The notes under the pieces were generated by a model. The model did no database searches. It had not been told where the DNA came from and worked only from the letters and a program-made list of their open reading frames with translations. A stretch of 64,000 bases of DNA from Geosiphon pyriformis (Eukaryota; Glomeromycota; Glomeromycetes; Archaeosporales; Geosiphonaceae), in assembly GCA_016748015.1 (NCBI GenBank), contig JAAOMT010000494.1:364190-428189 (forward strand), written 5' to 3'. Shown in pieces: positions 26,301 through 39,262 of the stretch; the first letter of the stretch is position 1, and every line of letters begins with the position of its first letter. Made by a program: the position numbers and the translations under genes.

Positions 26301-27640
26301 AAGTGAAATCAAATCAACAATATTATTCTATCTGCCACTATTACTGAAAATACCACCCTTGCTGCTATTTTTCCCTTTGATATTAACAGTCTGAACACAA
26401 ATAGCCTTTTTAGTGGAGCCATCATAAATCAGGACAAACCAATTATGGCCTTGTATACCAATGCTAAAGTTGGAAACATAGACATTAAATTAATTTTTAA
26501 TAGTAGATTAGCAGGCAGTATAATAATGAAACAACTCATGAATCAATTAGGTCACCAAGTAGATCATGCTGCAACTGCCTGAATAATTATCACAGATAGC
26601 AATACCAAAACCCCAATCAGAGAAATCAATAACTTTTCCTTCAAAATTAATGGAATCCAAATTCCTATGAAAGTCCTGGTTATGAAAGCCACGCAATATC
26701 AAGCTCTTGTCAGAAATGACTGGTTGGCCAAAACCCATGTTACTCTTGACTGAAACACACAGAAATTACAAATCACTTTTAATGGACAACATGTCTGAGT
26801 CTCAGCTATGTGCAGACACTTCAAAGTCCAAAGCTCAGAAGAACTGCTAATTGAATTCAAAGACATTACACTACCACCAACCATTAAAACTTATCAAGTT
26901 TTATGGGTGGACAATTTCTGAACAGAGTTACCCCCACTATTAACTTGGGAAGAAAAGAGAAAGGGAAAAGCAAAAAAAAAACTACAATTGGCACTTGCAA
27001 GCTATTCTGTCCTAAGTCAAAAAAGTCAATGGTATCAAACCCTGAAATTAATTTGTGTCAACTGTGAAAAAAAGTTATTTTTTATGGATGCATGTATCAG
27101 AGACAATGAGGAATGGCCAACTGCCACTAGACATTACTGTAGATTTTGTGTGTTGGAAAAATTTGGCAGACCAAAATAATAAGACAAATAAGACAACACA
27201 TTATGCCTTGCCTGTGACGAAATCCTACCAGATGAAAAACTATGGAATGATGTTCCCAGCTGAAAAAAAACATATGACAAAGCATGTCAATACACAATCT
27301 TAATTAATAATTAGATACAAAAAGGAATTCTAATCAACAAAGCCTAAAAATGAGCATTATGACAATTGAACAGGTATCCCCACAACAAACATAAAATTTG
27401 GAGAATGGCGAGTGTGAAAGTAGAGGGTGCTACAACCAGGGAATTACTAGAAATCAAAAACAACCCCTTATTCTTTTCAGAACCCAAATATATCATGACT
27501 TTTAATGTCTTTGACAACATTAAAAATGATCCAGAATATTTTCACAAGCACTATTAGAATCTGGCACTGATTAAAGAAGAGCAGAAACAAAGGCTAGCTG
27601 ACCTAAAAACAAAACTGTGTGATCATTGTTTGATTTCTTA
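26300..27640 (+). pseudogene. Element B protease and cysteine-rich insert, decayed
   Basis: The retropepsin motif near 26490-26515 reads L-I-F-N-S-R (family consensus L-I-L-D-S-G). The downstream flank (Y-Q-A-L-V-R-N-D-W-L-A-K-T, 26698-26735) confirms the protease. At 27040-27300 lies a block with C-V-N-C, H-Y-C-R-F-C, L-C-L-A-C-D and C-Q-Y-T paired cysteines, and further on C-D-H-C (about 27618-27640). Both blocks recur at matching places in copy D. The role of the cysteine-rich part is unknown; a zinc-ribbon-like fold is a guess from the Cys-x2-Cys pairs. Confidence 0.7.
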
Positions 27641-27839
27641 CCACTTTTAATACTATAACAAATGTAATATCATGTTTAATCTGCCTCCAAGAAAACTATA
27701 TCTGATCATCAAACTACTAGAACCCAAAATAAAAGAGGAATTAATTACTAAGGACATGTTATTTCAAGATCCAATTGAGAATACTGAAACAAAACAGTAT
27801 CTTGTGTATCCTAACCTATCCAAAAAATTAGAATTAAAA

Positions 27840-28620
27840 TAGTACAGTGACAATAAAAAAAAAATTTGCTCAGAAAAAGTGCATAACATTAATGCTGGTT
27901 TCGACTTATGATATCCTGAACAATTAACCATAGTTATAGCTCCATATTCTCTTGTAAAAATAGATCTTAAGATAGTGTTAGAAATTCCTGTTAATACAAT
28001 AGTACAAGTTGCCTTTTAATTTAGTCTAGCCAAGAAAAAAATCAATGTAAAGAGAGGAATCATCAATGTTGATTACATAGAAAACATCATAGTGATGCTA
28101 TAGAACAATTTGAACAAATCCTATAAAATAGAATTACAAGAAAAAATTGCTCAAGCTATCTTTCTACTCTTAGTCAAAATATTCCAATTGACTCTGGTAA
28201 CAACCTGAGAAGAATTAGGTCTTACTGTCTGAAGAATCAATGGGTTTGGGTCAAGTGAAAAAAAAAACATACCAGTTAATTTCACAGAGGAGGACAGTGA
28301 CAAAGTAGAACTTATCTATACTAACACCATTATTTCTATCTCTTTGTACCAACAATACATTCTTAAAGTGAACAGAACAATCCAAAATCAAGTTTTGTTA
28401 TTCAAAATGAATTCTGAAATCTGTTCTCTAACTGATGTTACTAACTTATACCTACCAGTAAAGGCTCATAAGCACTTCAAAATCCCAATTCACAATTCAA
28501 CAAAAGATATTATAGAAATCCTGGAGAGAACCCTCGTTGGTTCCATATCCCCAGATATTTAGAATTCAGATAAACCCCAGTCCATTTCAGATTTTGCACA
28601 ATTGTTCTTATTCTGTGATA
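27840..28620 (+). pseudogene. Element B dUTPase domain, decayed
   Basis: Between the cysteine-rich block and reverse transcriptase. Recognisable dUTPase motifs: N-A-G-F-D-L (motif 1, near 27890), F-S-L-A-K-K (2, near 28020), G-I-I-N-V-D-Y-I-E-N-I (3, near 28060-28090), K-I-A-Q-A-I-F (4, near 28143) and N-G-F-G-S-S (5, near 28240). Motif 3 has Asn where copy D has the catalytic-type Asp, and the frame has several stops. The same extra segment follows motif 5 as in copy D (28344-28560). dUTPases of this class are homotrimers that hydrolyse dUTP to dUMP. Confidence 0.75.
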
Positions 28621-30090
28621 TTACCTTACAAGTATAAAACTTGCCAAAAGAAAGTTACTTGTTCATGCCAAAAGAAATCAATAAACTCAATTTGGGAAAC
28701 CTGAACAATCTGCAGCAAATGCAATTCAAGGTTCTCTTGAATCAATATGCCAATGTTTTTGCCAACAAAAATGAGTTTGAATGCAATGACATCGTGAAGC
28801 ATCAGATTGATACAGAAAATGCTTGACTTATTAAACAATGGACTTATTGAGTACTTCCATCTGGCAACAATCTTATCAAACAAAAAGTCCAACAAATGCT
28901 TAACAATAGTTTAATCAAGAAATTGTTAAATTTTTGGTCCTTTTTAGTAGTCCTAGTCACTAAAAAAAACGGAAAGATAGAATTCTGTATGGATTACCAA
29001 AAATTAAATAACATCATCCAAAGAGATAGTTATCTTACTCCTCTCATTTAAAAAATCCTGGACAATTTAGGAAAAAAAAATGATTCTTATCATTAGACCT
29101 AACCAGTAGATATTGGCAGGTTGAAATAGATCCCAAAAATAAAGGAAAAATGGCATTTACCACTCAAGATGAAAACTTTGAGTTCAATGTAATGCTCTTT
29201 GAATTCTATAATGTTCCTGTCATGTTCTAACATCTTATGGATATTATGTACAAAGAAATTCTTTAGAAATCAGTCATAGTTTACTTAAACAACACAAATG
29301 TATTCTCTAAAATGTTTGACAATCATTTGCTCCACTTTTAACAAGTCTTCAAATGTCTTCAAAATGCCAAATTAAAACTTAATCCCAAGAAATGTTTTTT
29401 TGGAAAAACTGAGTTGAAATTCCTAGAACATGTGATCAGCAAAAATGAAGTCAAACCCAATCTAGACAAGGTCCAAAAAATTAAAAATTTTTCAGCCCCA
29501 ATTAATCTTCAAGAGTTACGAGAATTTTTAGGATTGACAAGATACTACTGCCAATTCGTAAAAGGGTTTTCAACTATCACAAAACTCCTTCACCACTTGT
29601 TGTCTAAATATGTGCCATACCTGTAGAAAGAAGATTAACAAAAAGCCTTCGACTATCTCAAGCAGTGACTGATCACATTCCCAATATTGATCTACCCCAA
29701 TTTCACTAAACATTTTATTATTGCTACAAATGCCTTGAAGAATGCACTAGAAGCCATTTTATTGCAAATAAAACCAGACAACAGAGAACATCCAATTGTG
29801 TATACTAGTTATAGCACAAGTCCAGCTAAGAAAAATTACAACACAATAAATCTAGAATGTCTCACCATCTATTGGGCAGTACAAATATGAAAACACTACC
29901 TCAGTTAACTATTTAACCTATATACAGATCATAAGAGACTCATTTGGTTACTCAATAATTCACAACTAAAAGGAAAATATACAAGATAGAGTACTTATTT
30001 GCAACAATTTCCACTCAAAATTCATTACAAAGAAGAATTCAAGAACACCAATGCCAACAGTTTGTCGAGAATGTCACAAACTTAATCCCA
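28620..30090 (+). pseudogene. Element B reverse transcriptase and RNase H, decayed
   Basis: Reverse transcriptase blocks in order: K-N-G-K-I-E-F-C-M-D-Y-Q-K-L (28970-29010), W-Q-V-E-I-D-P-K-N-K (29115-29140), and V-Y-L-N-N-T-N-V-F-S (29280-29310), where the catalytic Y-L-D-D has become Y-L-N-N. The conserved F-L-E-H-V-I-S-K-N and F-L-G-L-T-R-Y-Y-C-Q-F follow (29414-29570). RNase H lies at 29687-30090 (I-A-T-N-A-L-K-N for D-A-S, then Y-T-D-H-K-R-L). Stops interrupt all parts, so the copy is inactive. Confidence 0.85.
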
Positions 30091-30239
30091 GATCCATAGA
30101 CACACTTACTTATCAACAACTATATCAGTACCTATCAACACTATGTTTCAAGGAGATATTATCTCAACAGGAACAAAGTACTATACAAAAACAAGCCCAA
30201 AAATATTTTATTCAAGACAACTAACTATATTAATAAGAA

Positions 30240-31440
30240 TGCTAAAACCATTCCACTCTACAACAAGTTATAAAGAACAATAAAAAGAAAACTATATTAC
30301 ATAGTATGCATTCTGATTCAACTGCAGGGCACTTTAACAAAGATGCTATCCTCGAAAGAACACTAAATTTATACTATTGGCCAATGATATACAGAGATAT
30401 TTTCTAATACATGCTTAATTGTAACTCATGTTAGTAAAAAGAAGGAGCAAGATCAACAGAACCATTTTGACCCATTCCAGTTGGAAATTTATTTGATAGA
30501 ATTAGAATCAAATTGGTTGGACCTCTCTTAATTACATCCCAAGGAAATTACTATATCACTGTAGTCATAAACTATCTTACAAAATGGCCAGAAACCAAAG
30601 CAATCCAAGTAGTCAACACCAAAACAGTAGCCAAATTTGTGCATCAAAATTTAATTTGCCAACATAGATGTCTAAAAGAATTATTATCTGATCAGGAAAC
30701 ACATTTTGTTAATAATACACTAACTGAACTAAGCCAATGGTTTGGAATAAAGCAACTTTTATTGTCATCATATCACCCACAAACAAACAGATTGGTAGAA
30801 TGATTTAACCAAACACTATGTGAAGCACTAACAAAAATAAGTCATGAAAACAAACAAAAATGAGACTTATTCATACCTTCTGTACTCTTTGCATACTGAA
30901 CAGTAAAACAAAATACGACTCAGTTCACACTCTTCAAACTAGTCTATAGAAGAAAAGCTACATTACTGATTAAACAAGTGATACTATCATACTCAACAGA
31001 AACAATCAATAAAGAGAATTTTGAAGCTATCTTACACCAAAGAACGTACTAGCTAATAGAAATGTTGAAAGACAATTGAAGAACAACAGCTAACAATATT
31101 AGTTATGCTCAAAAATGACAAAAAAAAAGACATAATAACCACCTACTAGAACAACCAATGGAATTCAAGATTGGAGATCAAGTATTATTACATCGTACAA
31201 AAGCTGAGAAACAGTGGAGTGAAAAGTTTGATCCAAAGTGAGACAGTTCATTCCACATACATGAAGTTTTAGGAAATGAAGCTTACAAATTATGATTAGA
31301 AGACAAGATTTTAAAGAAAGTAATGCATAGAAATTGGTTAAAAATTTATCATGCAAAACAGGAATCATTATCATCAGTACCTCAGCTAAAAACACAAATT
31401 TCATTAATCAGACCAGAAGATATACTACAAGATCTGGAAC
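30240..31440 (+). pseudogene. Element B integrase, decayed
   Basis: The integrase core is clear at 30500-30870: L-V-G-P-L-L-I-T-S-Q-G-N, Y-L-T-K-W-P-E-T-K-A-I, L-S-D-Q-E-T-H-F-V-N and S-S-Y-H-P-Q-T-N-R-L-V-E. The first catalytic Asp (copy D: G-I-D-L-V-G-P-L) reads Lys here. CGA-to-TGA changes put stops in the frame (for example V-E-X-F-N-Q). The C-terminal part extends to about 31440 with Y-R-R/G-D-x-V-L-L-type sequence (K-I-G-D-Q-V-L-L-H, about 31170-31200). Confidence 0.85.
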
Positions 31441-31542
31441 CAATTATCATTATCAAAATATAAACAATGTGTAACAAATTAATTAGGAAATTTAAATATA
31501 TATAGCATTTAAAAAACAGCAAAAAATAATAGAACTGTTAAT

Positions 31543-32277
31543 ATGGACTTATTAGATTAAATTCTACAACTCTCAAAACAACTATTTGACACAATTCAAC
31601 AATCTTTTGCTCAAATAAAAGTAACAATTGATAGAAAAAAATATGCTATAAAGATAGAAACAAGAAAGAGATGGGTGTGAGTTTAACTAGAACTAACTGT
31701 TCCCATCTTTACATTCCACTCAAGAAAGAAATTTTACAAAAAGGAATTAAATTGTCTCAGGTGGGACTTGAAAAAAGAGTGGAAGAACAAGAAAAAGTTT
31801 ATAAAAAAAGATACTTGGTCTTTGAGCTGGAAGAAATCAAAGAAGTTTTAGCTCGTGAGATTGATCTTCCCAAAATAAGAAAATAGACACCAGACAATGC
31901 AAAGGAATAGAAAAAAAAACTTCCTCCAACTTCTTGGTTCTACAAAATGGGTGAAAAATTAGACTTAAAGATGCCATATGGAGACTTCAGCCAGTAAACT
32001 TTCAACAAAAAAGCAATGCAACAAGTAGAAAAATTCATAGGAAGAAGCAATCTGACCCTATATTACAAAGCAGCTTACCAACTATACACCACTTTCCAAT
32101 TTTGTTCAAGTGTACTGTTATATAGATCTATAAAGACAATAACAGTTAACAACATAGAATGAATTACTAATTGACAGTTTGAAGACCTACAAAAAACAAT
32201 ACTCGACACAACCATCAAACATTACACAAATAAAGACATAAAAACAGATATATACAATTTCGCAGGAGCTTAATTCT
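31543..32277 (+). pseudogene. Element B ORF3, unidentified frame between integrase and 3' LTR
   Basis: Starts at ATG 31543 (M-D-L-L-D, then stop) and is recognisable to about 32275 despite stops. It includes an open, Lys/Glu-rich, coiled-coil-like piece at 31671-31886 and a Y-Q-L-Y-T-T-F-Q block (about 32080-32100). The same frame is seen in copy D (63405 to the window end) and in minus-strand copy F (split by a solo LTR). I do not recognise a domain. No signal peptide or membrane segment is visible, so nothing here supports an envelope gene. Confidence 0.55.
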
Positions 32278-32290
32278 AAAAAGAGAGAGA
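32278..32290 (+). other. Polypurine tract of element B
   Basis: AAAAAGAGAGAGA lies four bases before the 3' LTR start, the usual plus-strand primer site. Minus-strand copy F has an equivalent purine stretch (AAAGAAAAAGATAAT when read on its own strand) just before its LTR at 40071. Confidence 0.75.
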
Positions 32291-32293
32291 TAA

Positions 32294-33324
32294 TATTACC
32301 TGAATAGAGAAACCAATCTGAAGTTATAAAGAAACATGACCAGAACATGACATAACACAGAATAGCATACAATAATGTTGAATAACACATTATAACTTAG
32401 GATAGTGCAGAATAATGCATTATAATATAAGATAACACAGAATAACATATAATAACACCAGATAACATGTTATAACATAAGATAACTAATAATAACATAA
32501 AAAAATGAAGCAATAACAGAAATAATAAAGCAATAGTTAGCAATAATAAAACAATCAGAAGCAATTCTGTAAAACCAAAAATATATATAAAAGCAAGTAG
32601 TTGTAGAAAGTAGAAACAAGAAACAAATAGATACAAATCACTAAACAAGAATCAAATATCCTTACCCTTTCCATCATTTATCCTATTCTATTTTCATCAT
32701 CTGAAATAAATTAATTATTAAGAAATCAGAATCACAAATTCATGTTCTTGAACTTTGTGGAATTTATGTAAACTAATCATTATTTCGTATCTTTGTTCCA
32801 GGACAGATGCTCTTAGCATAACTGCCTTGAACTATTAATGATTTGGACCAATTACTCTTGATCACAGTAATTGACAATACTAATTTATCTTTTCTTTTAT
32901 TTTTCTTTTATTTTTTTTTACTTTTTATTTTTTTCTTGTAGAGCAACAACATAAGAAAATTAACTGTCTGTAAATAGACTTCATGATAGTCTGGTAAAAG
33001 AAGGAGACTTCCTCTAAGTTTTGGATATTAACATTATCTTGTTAACTTACCAAAAGGACAAAAAGACAATGCCAGATCCTAATGACTGCACTCATTAGCT
33101 TGGAGAAGATAGCTTACATTTTTAAAAAAGTTGCAATCAGCAAAAACCAAATCTCTGTGCCTTATAACCAAAGAACTCAACAGATAAATTCACAACCAAT
33201 AGATAAGACTTTTAGAGACTGATAATCAAAACTAAGCCAACAGAATTATGTAAAAGATGCATTACCAATAATTGAAAGCACCAAATATTATCATTTCCCT
33301 ACTCTACCCAGTTTACCTGTAATA
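32294..33324 (+). repeat. 3' LTR of Ty3/gypsy element B
   Basis: 1031 bp, TATTACCTGAATAGAG... to ...CCTGTAATA, matching 23190-24221. Terminal TG and CA have decayed to TA and TA. The bases beyond (CTGT at 33325) do not clearly repeat those before the 5' LTR (CTAC), and the flanks belong to different elements. Confidence 0.9.
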
Positions 33325-34080
33325 CTGTTTATAGAAGACTGCTTGTAGTTATTAGGAAGAGGCTTTATGACAAATGTTATTCTGGTGTTTTATGTTTACA
33401 TTGTAGAGAAGTTGAGTTTTTTGATTACATGTTTATGTGTTGTAAGGAGTCTATTTTCTACAAGGTAATTTTTTTTGAGCATATTTTATATTAGAAGTCT
33501 TTGGCTGGTTTTTATCTTCTTACTTCTTCTGTAGTTATAGAATTTCTTTTTTCATCCTTATCTAATATCAGTCTGTATGATTTTTTTTGTAAAAGCTTTG
33601 TGCTTACAAAGTAGTTTGAGAAGATCATGTGGATTTTTGATAATTATAAGAAGACTGTCCAGATCTTGGTTGATTTTGTATATAGTCTGGGTGTTCGATA
33701 CTATTCTGAGTTGTGAAGATTTAAGTCTAGGTTTAGAGTAGATATAGAGAGGGATAATTTAATTGGTAATTCAAGAGTAATATCTGTGATGTCTATTGGC
33801 TTAGTGTTGATTTTATTGGATGATGTGATTAGATTAATTGGTATTAATAATTTATTTGGGATTAGTTTTGGTTTTCACATACTTTGTTTGTTTTTTTCTG
33901 GTTTAGGTGATAAAGTTACTGTTTGTATAAGAGTTTAGTGTTGCTTTGATTAGTTTGAGTAACTGGTCACATGTAGTAAATATATAAATTGTGTCTAGTT
34001 GGGGTCTATAGTTTTGATTCTGTATATTAGATAGTAATTGGGCTACACTTATAAAATATTAATAAAAAAATAATAATATT
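33325..34080 (+). mobile_element. LINE fragment 3: ORF2 C-terminal part with 3' end
   Basis: Begins directly at the LTR of B with T-V-Y-R-R-L-L-V-V-I-R-K-R-L-Y-D, then C-Y-S-G-V-L-C-L-H-C-R-E-V-E-F (33380-33420), parallel to 16461-16530 in fragment 1. The C-terminal block G-I-S-F-G-F...F-F-S-G-L-G-D-K-V-T-V lies at 33860-33930. The 3' UTR ends near AAAATATTAATAAAAAAATA at about 34070. Less decayed than fragments 1, 2 and 4, though frameshifted. Confidence 0.72.
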
Positions 34081-34570
34081 GAATTATATATGGTGTTTTA
34101 CATGAGTTTTATTCTAAAAAATTGGCTTAAAAATGCTTTGATAATATATGATAATAAAAAAAAAGTATTATCTATATTGATAAGTTTGTTATATTAATTA
34201 ATTAATTATTATTACTACAAAATATAGTCTGTTAAAATCAAGTTCAGATCAAAGACAGAGAAAGCTGAATTAATGAGTAATAATAGTATGATACTAGTAG
34301 TAATTAGTAAATTGTATTTAGATTTGTTAAATAAGATAATTTATATACTTAGTATTATTAAGTTAATAACAATAAGCTTTAGTAAACATATATTTTATGC
34401 ATTTTTTTTTAGTATTAATAATAATTTAATTGTGCAAATAAATATTTAATATTACTTAGATTGGCTCAAGTAACTAGTTATATATAGCAAATACATGAGT
34501 TGTATTTAATTGAAATTATTTTGTTTAATTCTATATATTAAATAATAACTAAGCTGTATTTATTAAGCAT
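34081..34570 (+). mobile_element. LINE fragment 4: short 3' end
   Basis: Contains only the ORF2 C-terminal block (34220-34440, with F-R-S-K-T-E-K-A and S-I-N-N-N-L-I-V-Q-I) and the family 3' UTR (TAACTAGTTATATATAGC at about 34465-34485), ending at TTTATTAAGCAT. It lies in the same orientation behind fragment 3. Confidence 0.6.
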
Positions 34571-35348
34571 TATTACTAGTAATTATTTGGGGTGTTAGAA
34601 CAAATAACAAATCCATAACTTGATGTTCAATAGCTAATAATGTTGGTAATTTCTGCAGGTTTTGATTAAGTTTTTTGTATAATAGACAGAGATTTAATTG
34701 ATGGTTTTTTCTGTGAATTTTTTTTTTAACATGGTAACCAATTTATTCTGGCAGTTATGTTTTTTTAGTAAGTTATCTTTAATTTCTATTTTTGTTTTCA
34801 GATCTTTTATCAGACTATTTTTAATGTTAAATACTTAGCACTTAATCTTTTTAATTAATTAATAAACAACAAAAAAACAAAATAAAAGAAAAATAAAAGA
34901 AAATAAAAGAAAATAAAAAAGAAAATAAAAAATTAGTATTTTGTCAATAGCCATAAGCAAAAGTTATTAGTCCAATATAGTTAAGTATTAAATTTTATCA
35001 ACATAAAATATTAATAGTAGAAAAGTAATTAATATTCTTTAATCAAGTAATAATAATATGAATTGGATAATAATTAAATATTTTATTAATATTAATATAA
35101 TTTTACTTCAAGTTATAGAAAACTATCTTTTAAAAAAAAATATTGTTGTTCTGAACTTTATTGAATTTTCTATACTTTTCTGCTTTTAATACTTTTATTA
35201 TGTATACATAATTTGTGTTATACAAGATTTTTGGAAATTCTGCAATTTTTTAAGAAGAATTCTGGAATTCTGGAATCTTATAATTTACCATTTTACTATG
35301 TCTATTACTGATTGGCTATTTTATAATTCTTAATTTTTATAAGTAACA
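34571..35348 (-). repeat. LTR family A copy, minus strand, apparently solo
   Basis: Reads TGTTACTTATAAAAATTAAG... on the minus strand from 35348 down to ...TAGTAATA at 34571 (778 bp). It includes the AATTCCAGAATTCT-type repeats near 35240-35290 and the mirror of the CTTTTATTTTCTTTT tract near 34870-34920. It has no matching internal sequence on either side. Bases next to it are GCAT (left) and ACAT (right), possibly a decayed 4-bp target duplication. Confidence 0.8.
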
Positions 35349-38300
35349 ACATAGAAAAAGCCATTGTAACCAACAGATAAAATAACACCAGAGCAATTCA
35401 AGTCATTTTATATTTTCTTTAGAACACTATCAACTCGTGATATTAAAATTTTGTAAACAAATTTCAAGATTTTAATGCATTTAAAACTGTATTTCTACAG
35501 TATTTTAGCAATAATAACAGTAATAATTGCCTATTAACTAGCTTTACTATCATTAAACAAGATGATATTAAAGCAGTTATTATTTACTTAGAATATTTCT
35601 ACAGAAATCTGCACTAAATCCAGACAATTCAAATTGACTGCTTTATAGTAACACAGATTTTGAACCAGTTTATTTATAAATTACACAGTAACTTTTTACA
35701 ATGAATACATCTAAAACACCCAAATACTTTTCAAAATACAGTCACATATGTCAAAGATTTTAAATTGGCTAAACTTGAAGCCAACCACACTCAAACTGTA
35801 AACTTAGTAATAAACAGATTATTTAAATTAGATACCAAATTAAAGCAATTTGATAAAGTTATCAATCAAAAAATCTAGGGATACTTAGCTAAAAATCAGA
35901 CAATTTATCAATTTTTTCAACATTGTAACAACCAAAAAAACTCCAATCATTTTCAAAATTAATCACATCTATTATTTTTATTAGCCAATTAATTATGGCA
36001 GCAAAAAATGTGTATTTGCTACTATTATGGTAAACAAAAACACTTAAAATTAGATTGCCACTTTAGATTTAACAACCAATAATTGAAAAATCAATATTGA
36101 AACTCTGATTGCTAGTTTCAAACTCTAAATTATATCCAAAATCAAGAACAATATCAGTTTTATTATTTCCAAATAATATAACAACCTATATACATACCTC
36201 CAGTTTATCAGACTTTAGTATTAATAATTTATCAACAGTTATAGCCATAAGTAATTTATTAATCCCAACAATTCAAGTACCACTCCAAATTATTGTGTCA
36301 ATATTAATTAAAAATCCAAGACCAAAAATTACTTATACTTAGCAGAATTGGAGATCAGTAATAATAATACACCAATTAACCTCCAGTTCTTCAAACCAAT
36401 TATTAGAATCATGTCAACAGAGTTTGGAAAGTGAGTATATTCAAAACCTGAATTTCCAAAACTATTTAAGTCTCTTGATTATTTCAGAAAATAATCCATT
36501 TAACAACTTAAAAGCCAACTTAATTTTACTTACCAACAATATTCTACTAGCAACAGTTATTGAAAACAAATTACTTGCAGTCATTTTTTTTGAATTAAAA
36601 GAATCAATAATAACACTATTATTCAATAAAATTACTTTTAATGCCAAATTTATTACTACTATATATACCAATACTAAAGTTAATGGCCAATCAATTAAGC
36701 TAATTCTTGATAGTAGATCAGCAGACAACATCATCACATGACAATTTATAGACTAATTAGATTGCCAAGTTGATCATACTGCCAGTATCAGAATTATTAT
36801 AACTGATAGAATAACAAAAACTTCTATTGGTGAAATTAATAACTTTCCATTTGAAGTCAATGATATTATAACACCTATTAAAGTTTTTATAATAGAAGTC
36901 ACATAATATCAAGCTCTTGTTAGTAATAACTGGTTGTTCAAAACCAATATTATACTTAACTAAAACATTTAAAAGCTTTAGTTAATATTTAATGGTCAGC
37001 ATACTTGGGTGTCTGCCACTTATAAACATTTTAAAACTCCTTCAAGAAAGCAATTATTGATCAAATTAAAAAAAAAGAAAAAAAAATCTATTTGAAAAGC
37101 CTATTAAGTCTTATAAGCTGAAGATAAGCACAATAAATTACTGTCAATACTTTCTTGAGATAATAAAAAAAAAAAAAAAAGAGGACAAACCAAAAGTCAC
37201 TACAGTTATCAAAAAAATAACCAGTGAATAAAATAAATTATACTCTGTGAAAACAAAGAAAAAACTGTCATATATTCTACTTAGATATATTAACTATAAT
37301 AAAAAACTTTCCTCCATGAGAGCTTAGATCTTACTCAAAAAAGATTATTGGACATATACTTACTACTATTGCAAATTGTATTATTAAAAACATTTCAAAT
37401 ATCTGAAATAATAAGAAAAATAAGACAATAAGCCATGTTTTGCTTGTGGAGAAACTTTACTTGACAAAAAAATATGGAATAATATTCTTGGTCAAGAAAA
37501 AACATGTGATATATCATGTCAATACATAATTCTTATAAATAACTAGGTAAGCTAAAAAATATTTTTTAATGCTGCATAGAACTGAATACTTTTATGCTTA
37601 AATGGCTATTCATATAATAAAAATGAAATTTGGTGAATGACAAGTGCCAAAATTGAAGACACTTTACCCAATAAAATATTCACTATCAAAAACAACTTAC
37701 TAAAACCTGTTAAAACTATTTTTATTCTCAATTCAGATATATTTATTAATATCTTAAACAATTTAGAACAATTTCATGAACACTACCAAAATTTAACACT
37801 TACTAGAAAAAAGCAAAAGCAGTATTTAAAACAACTAAATGCTAGACTTTGTAAACATTGCCTAATTTTTAGTGACTTTAAATATTGTGATAATTGTAAC
37901 TTTATCTATAATTCATTATTACACATAATTTATTTGATTCCTAAAGAGAAAAAACCAATCAGCAAATATGCATTAAAATTGAAATCAAAATCCAATCACA
38001 ATTTAAATTCTGATAATAATGACAACAATAATTCCAACTTCATTTATAATAGCAATGACAACAACAATAATTTAAACTCTAATAAAAACTTTGAATAATA
38101 TTTTATGCTTCCAAATCTTTCAATAGAGCAGAAACTTAAATGGTTTAGTGATAACAGTAAAGATATTATGCCAAAACATGTACATAATACTAATGCAAAA
38201 TTTAATTTTAGATATTCAGAAAAAACTGCCATTAGATTGAAACTTTATTTGCACATTAGTATAGATTTAAAATTAGCACTAAAAATTTTGACAACAACAA

Positions 38301-39262
38301 TAGTCCAATTAGCCTCTAAATTTAGTTTAGCAAAAAAAAATTAATATTAAAGAAAAAATAATTGATACAGAATATATAAAAAATATTATTGCAATACTAC
38401 AAAATAACTGAGAAAAAAAATATATTATTAAACCAAACAAAAAGATAGCATAGGCAATATTCCTGTTTTTGGTTAAAATAACTCAGTTAGTGTTAGTAGA
38501 AACAAAAAAAAAATTAAGAATTATAACAAGAAAAATAAAGAGATTCGGATCTATAGGTAAAATAGAAATATCAATTAATATAACAGAAGAAAAAACTATT
38601 GATAAGAAAAAAATTATCTTTACCCATCAATCAATTTCCATTTTACTATATAATCAGTACATAAAAATTATATATAAAAAAGTAAAAAATCAATCCCAGA
38701 TTTTTGAAGCTAAAACAAATATTTGTAAATTAAGGAAGATTAGTATTACCAATTTCTATATACCAGCCAAAAATTACAAATACATTAAAATTTTTATATA
38801 TAATATAATTAAAGACTCTAAAAAAATACTAAGTGAAACTACTATTGAACACTTAAATACTGAAGTTGAAAACCAATTACCAATCACTATTCTAATCTTT
38901 TTACAACTGTGCAAATATGTAAATATTATATTACAAATTATATACAAATGAAAACAATATTATTTATTGCAATTAAAACAATTAAAACAAATGAACTTAG
39001 AAAATTTAGATCTACTTTAACATATATAACTCAAGATACTACTTAAAAATTTCACTAATATCTTTGTCAGTGAAAATAAATTTGGCAAAACTGATATTAT
39101 TTAACATCAAATCAAAATTAAAGATATAATGTTAATTAAACAAAAAGCATACAAAGTATCATTAGCCAGCCATGAAATTATTTGACAAGAAATCAACAAA
39201 ATGTTGGACAACAGATTAATTTAATTATCAATGAGTTCATGATTATTACCAGTGATATTTGT
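35349..39262 (+). mobile_element. Ty3/gypsy copy E: internal fragment from mid-gag to start of reverse transcriptase
   Basis: Plus-strand relative of copy D without LTRs. It starts inside gag (I-E-K-A-I-V-T-N, parallel to V-E-K-T-I-A-A-N in D). Then come F-L-Q-Y-F-S-N-N-N-S (about 35490-35520), a knuckle with one Cys lost (C-Y-Y-Y-G-K-Q-K-H near 36010), protease L-I-L-D-S-R at 36705 (DSG to DSR), the C-K-H-C-L-I block (about 37850), and dUTPase (38105-38650). A long open tail follows (38469-38951), then the start of reverse transcriptase, cut at 39262 by the LTR of copy F. Many stops are present. Confidence 0.8.
38105..38660 (+). pseudogene. Copy E dUTPase domain, decayed
   Basis: Parallel to 59641-60180 in copy D: W-F-S-D-N-S-K-D-I-M-P-K-H-V-H at the start, N-A-K-F-N-F (motif 1, FDL to FNF), A-S-K-F-S-L-A-K-K (motif 2), I-I-D-T-E-Y-I-K-N-I (motif 3, Asp and Tyr kept), K-I-A-X-A-I-F (motif 4 with a stop at the former Gln) and R-F-G-S-I-G (motif 5). 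A frame break falls at about 38340. Confidence 0.7.

Noticed and set aside
34571-35348. This minus-strand LTR as the second LTR of copy E or F
   Set aside because: Copy E is on the plus strand and lacks a matching LTR, and F already has its own 3' LTR at 39263-40071 next to a purine tract, so a solo LTR is the simpler reading.
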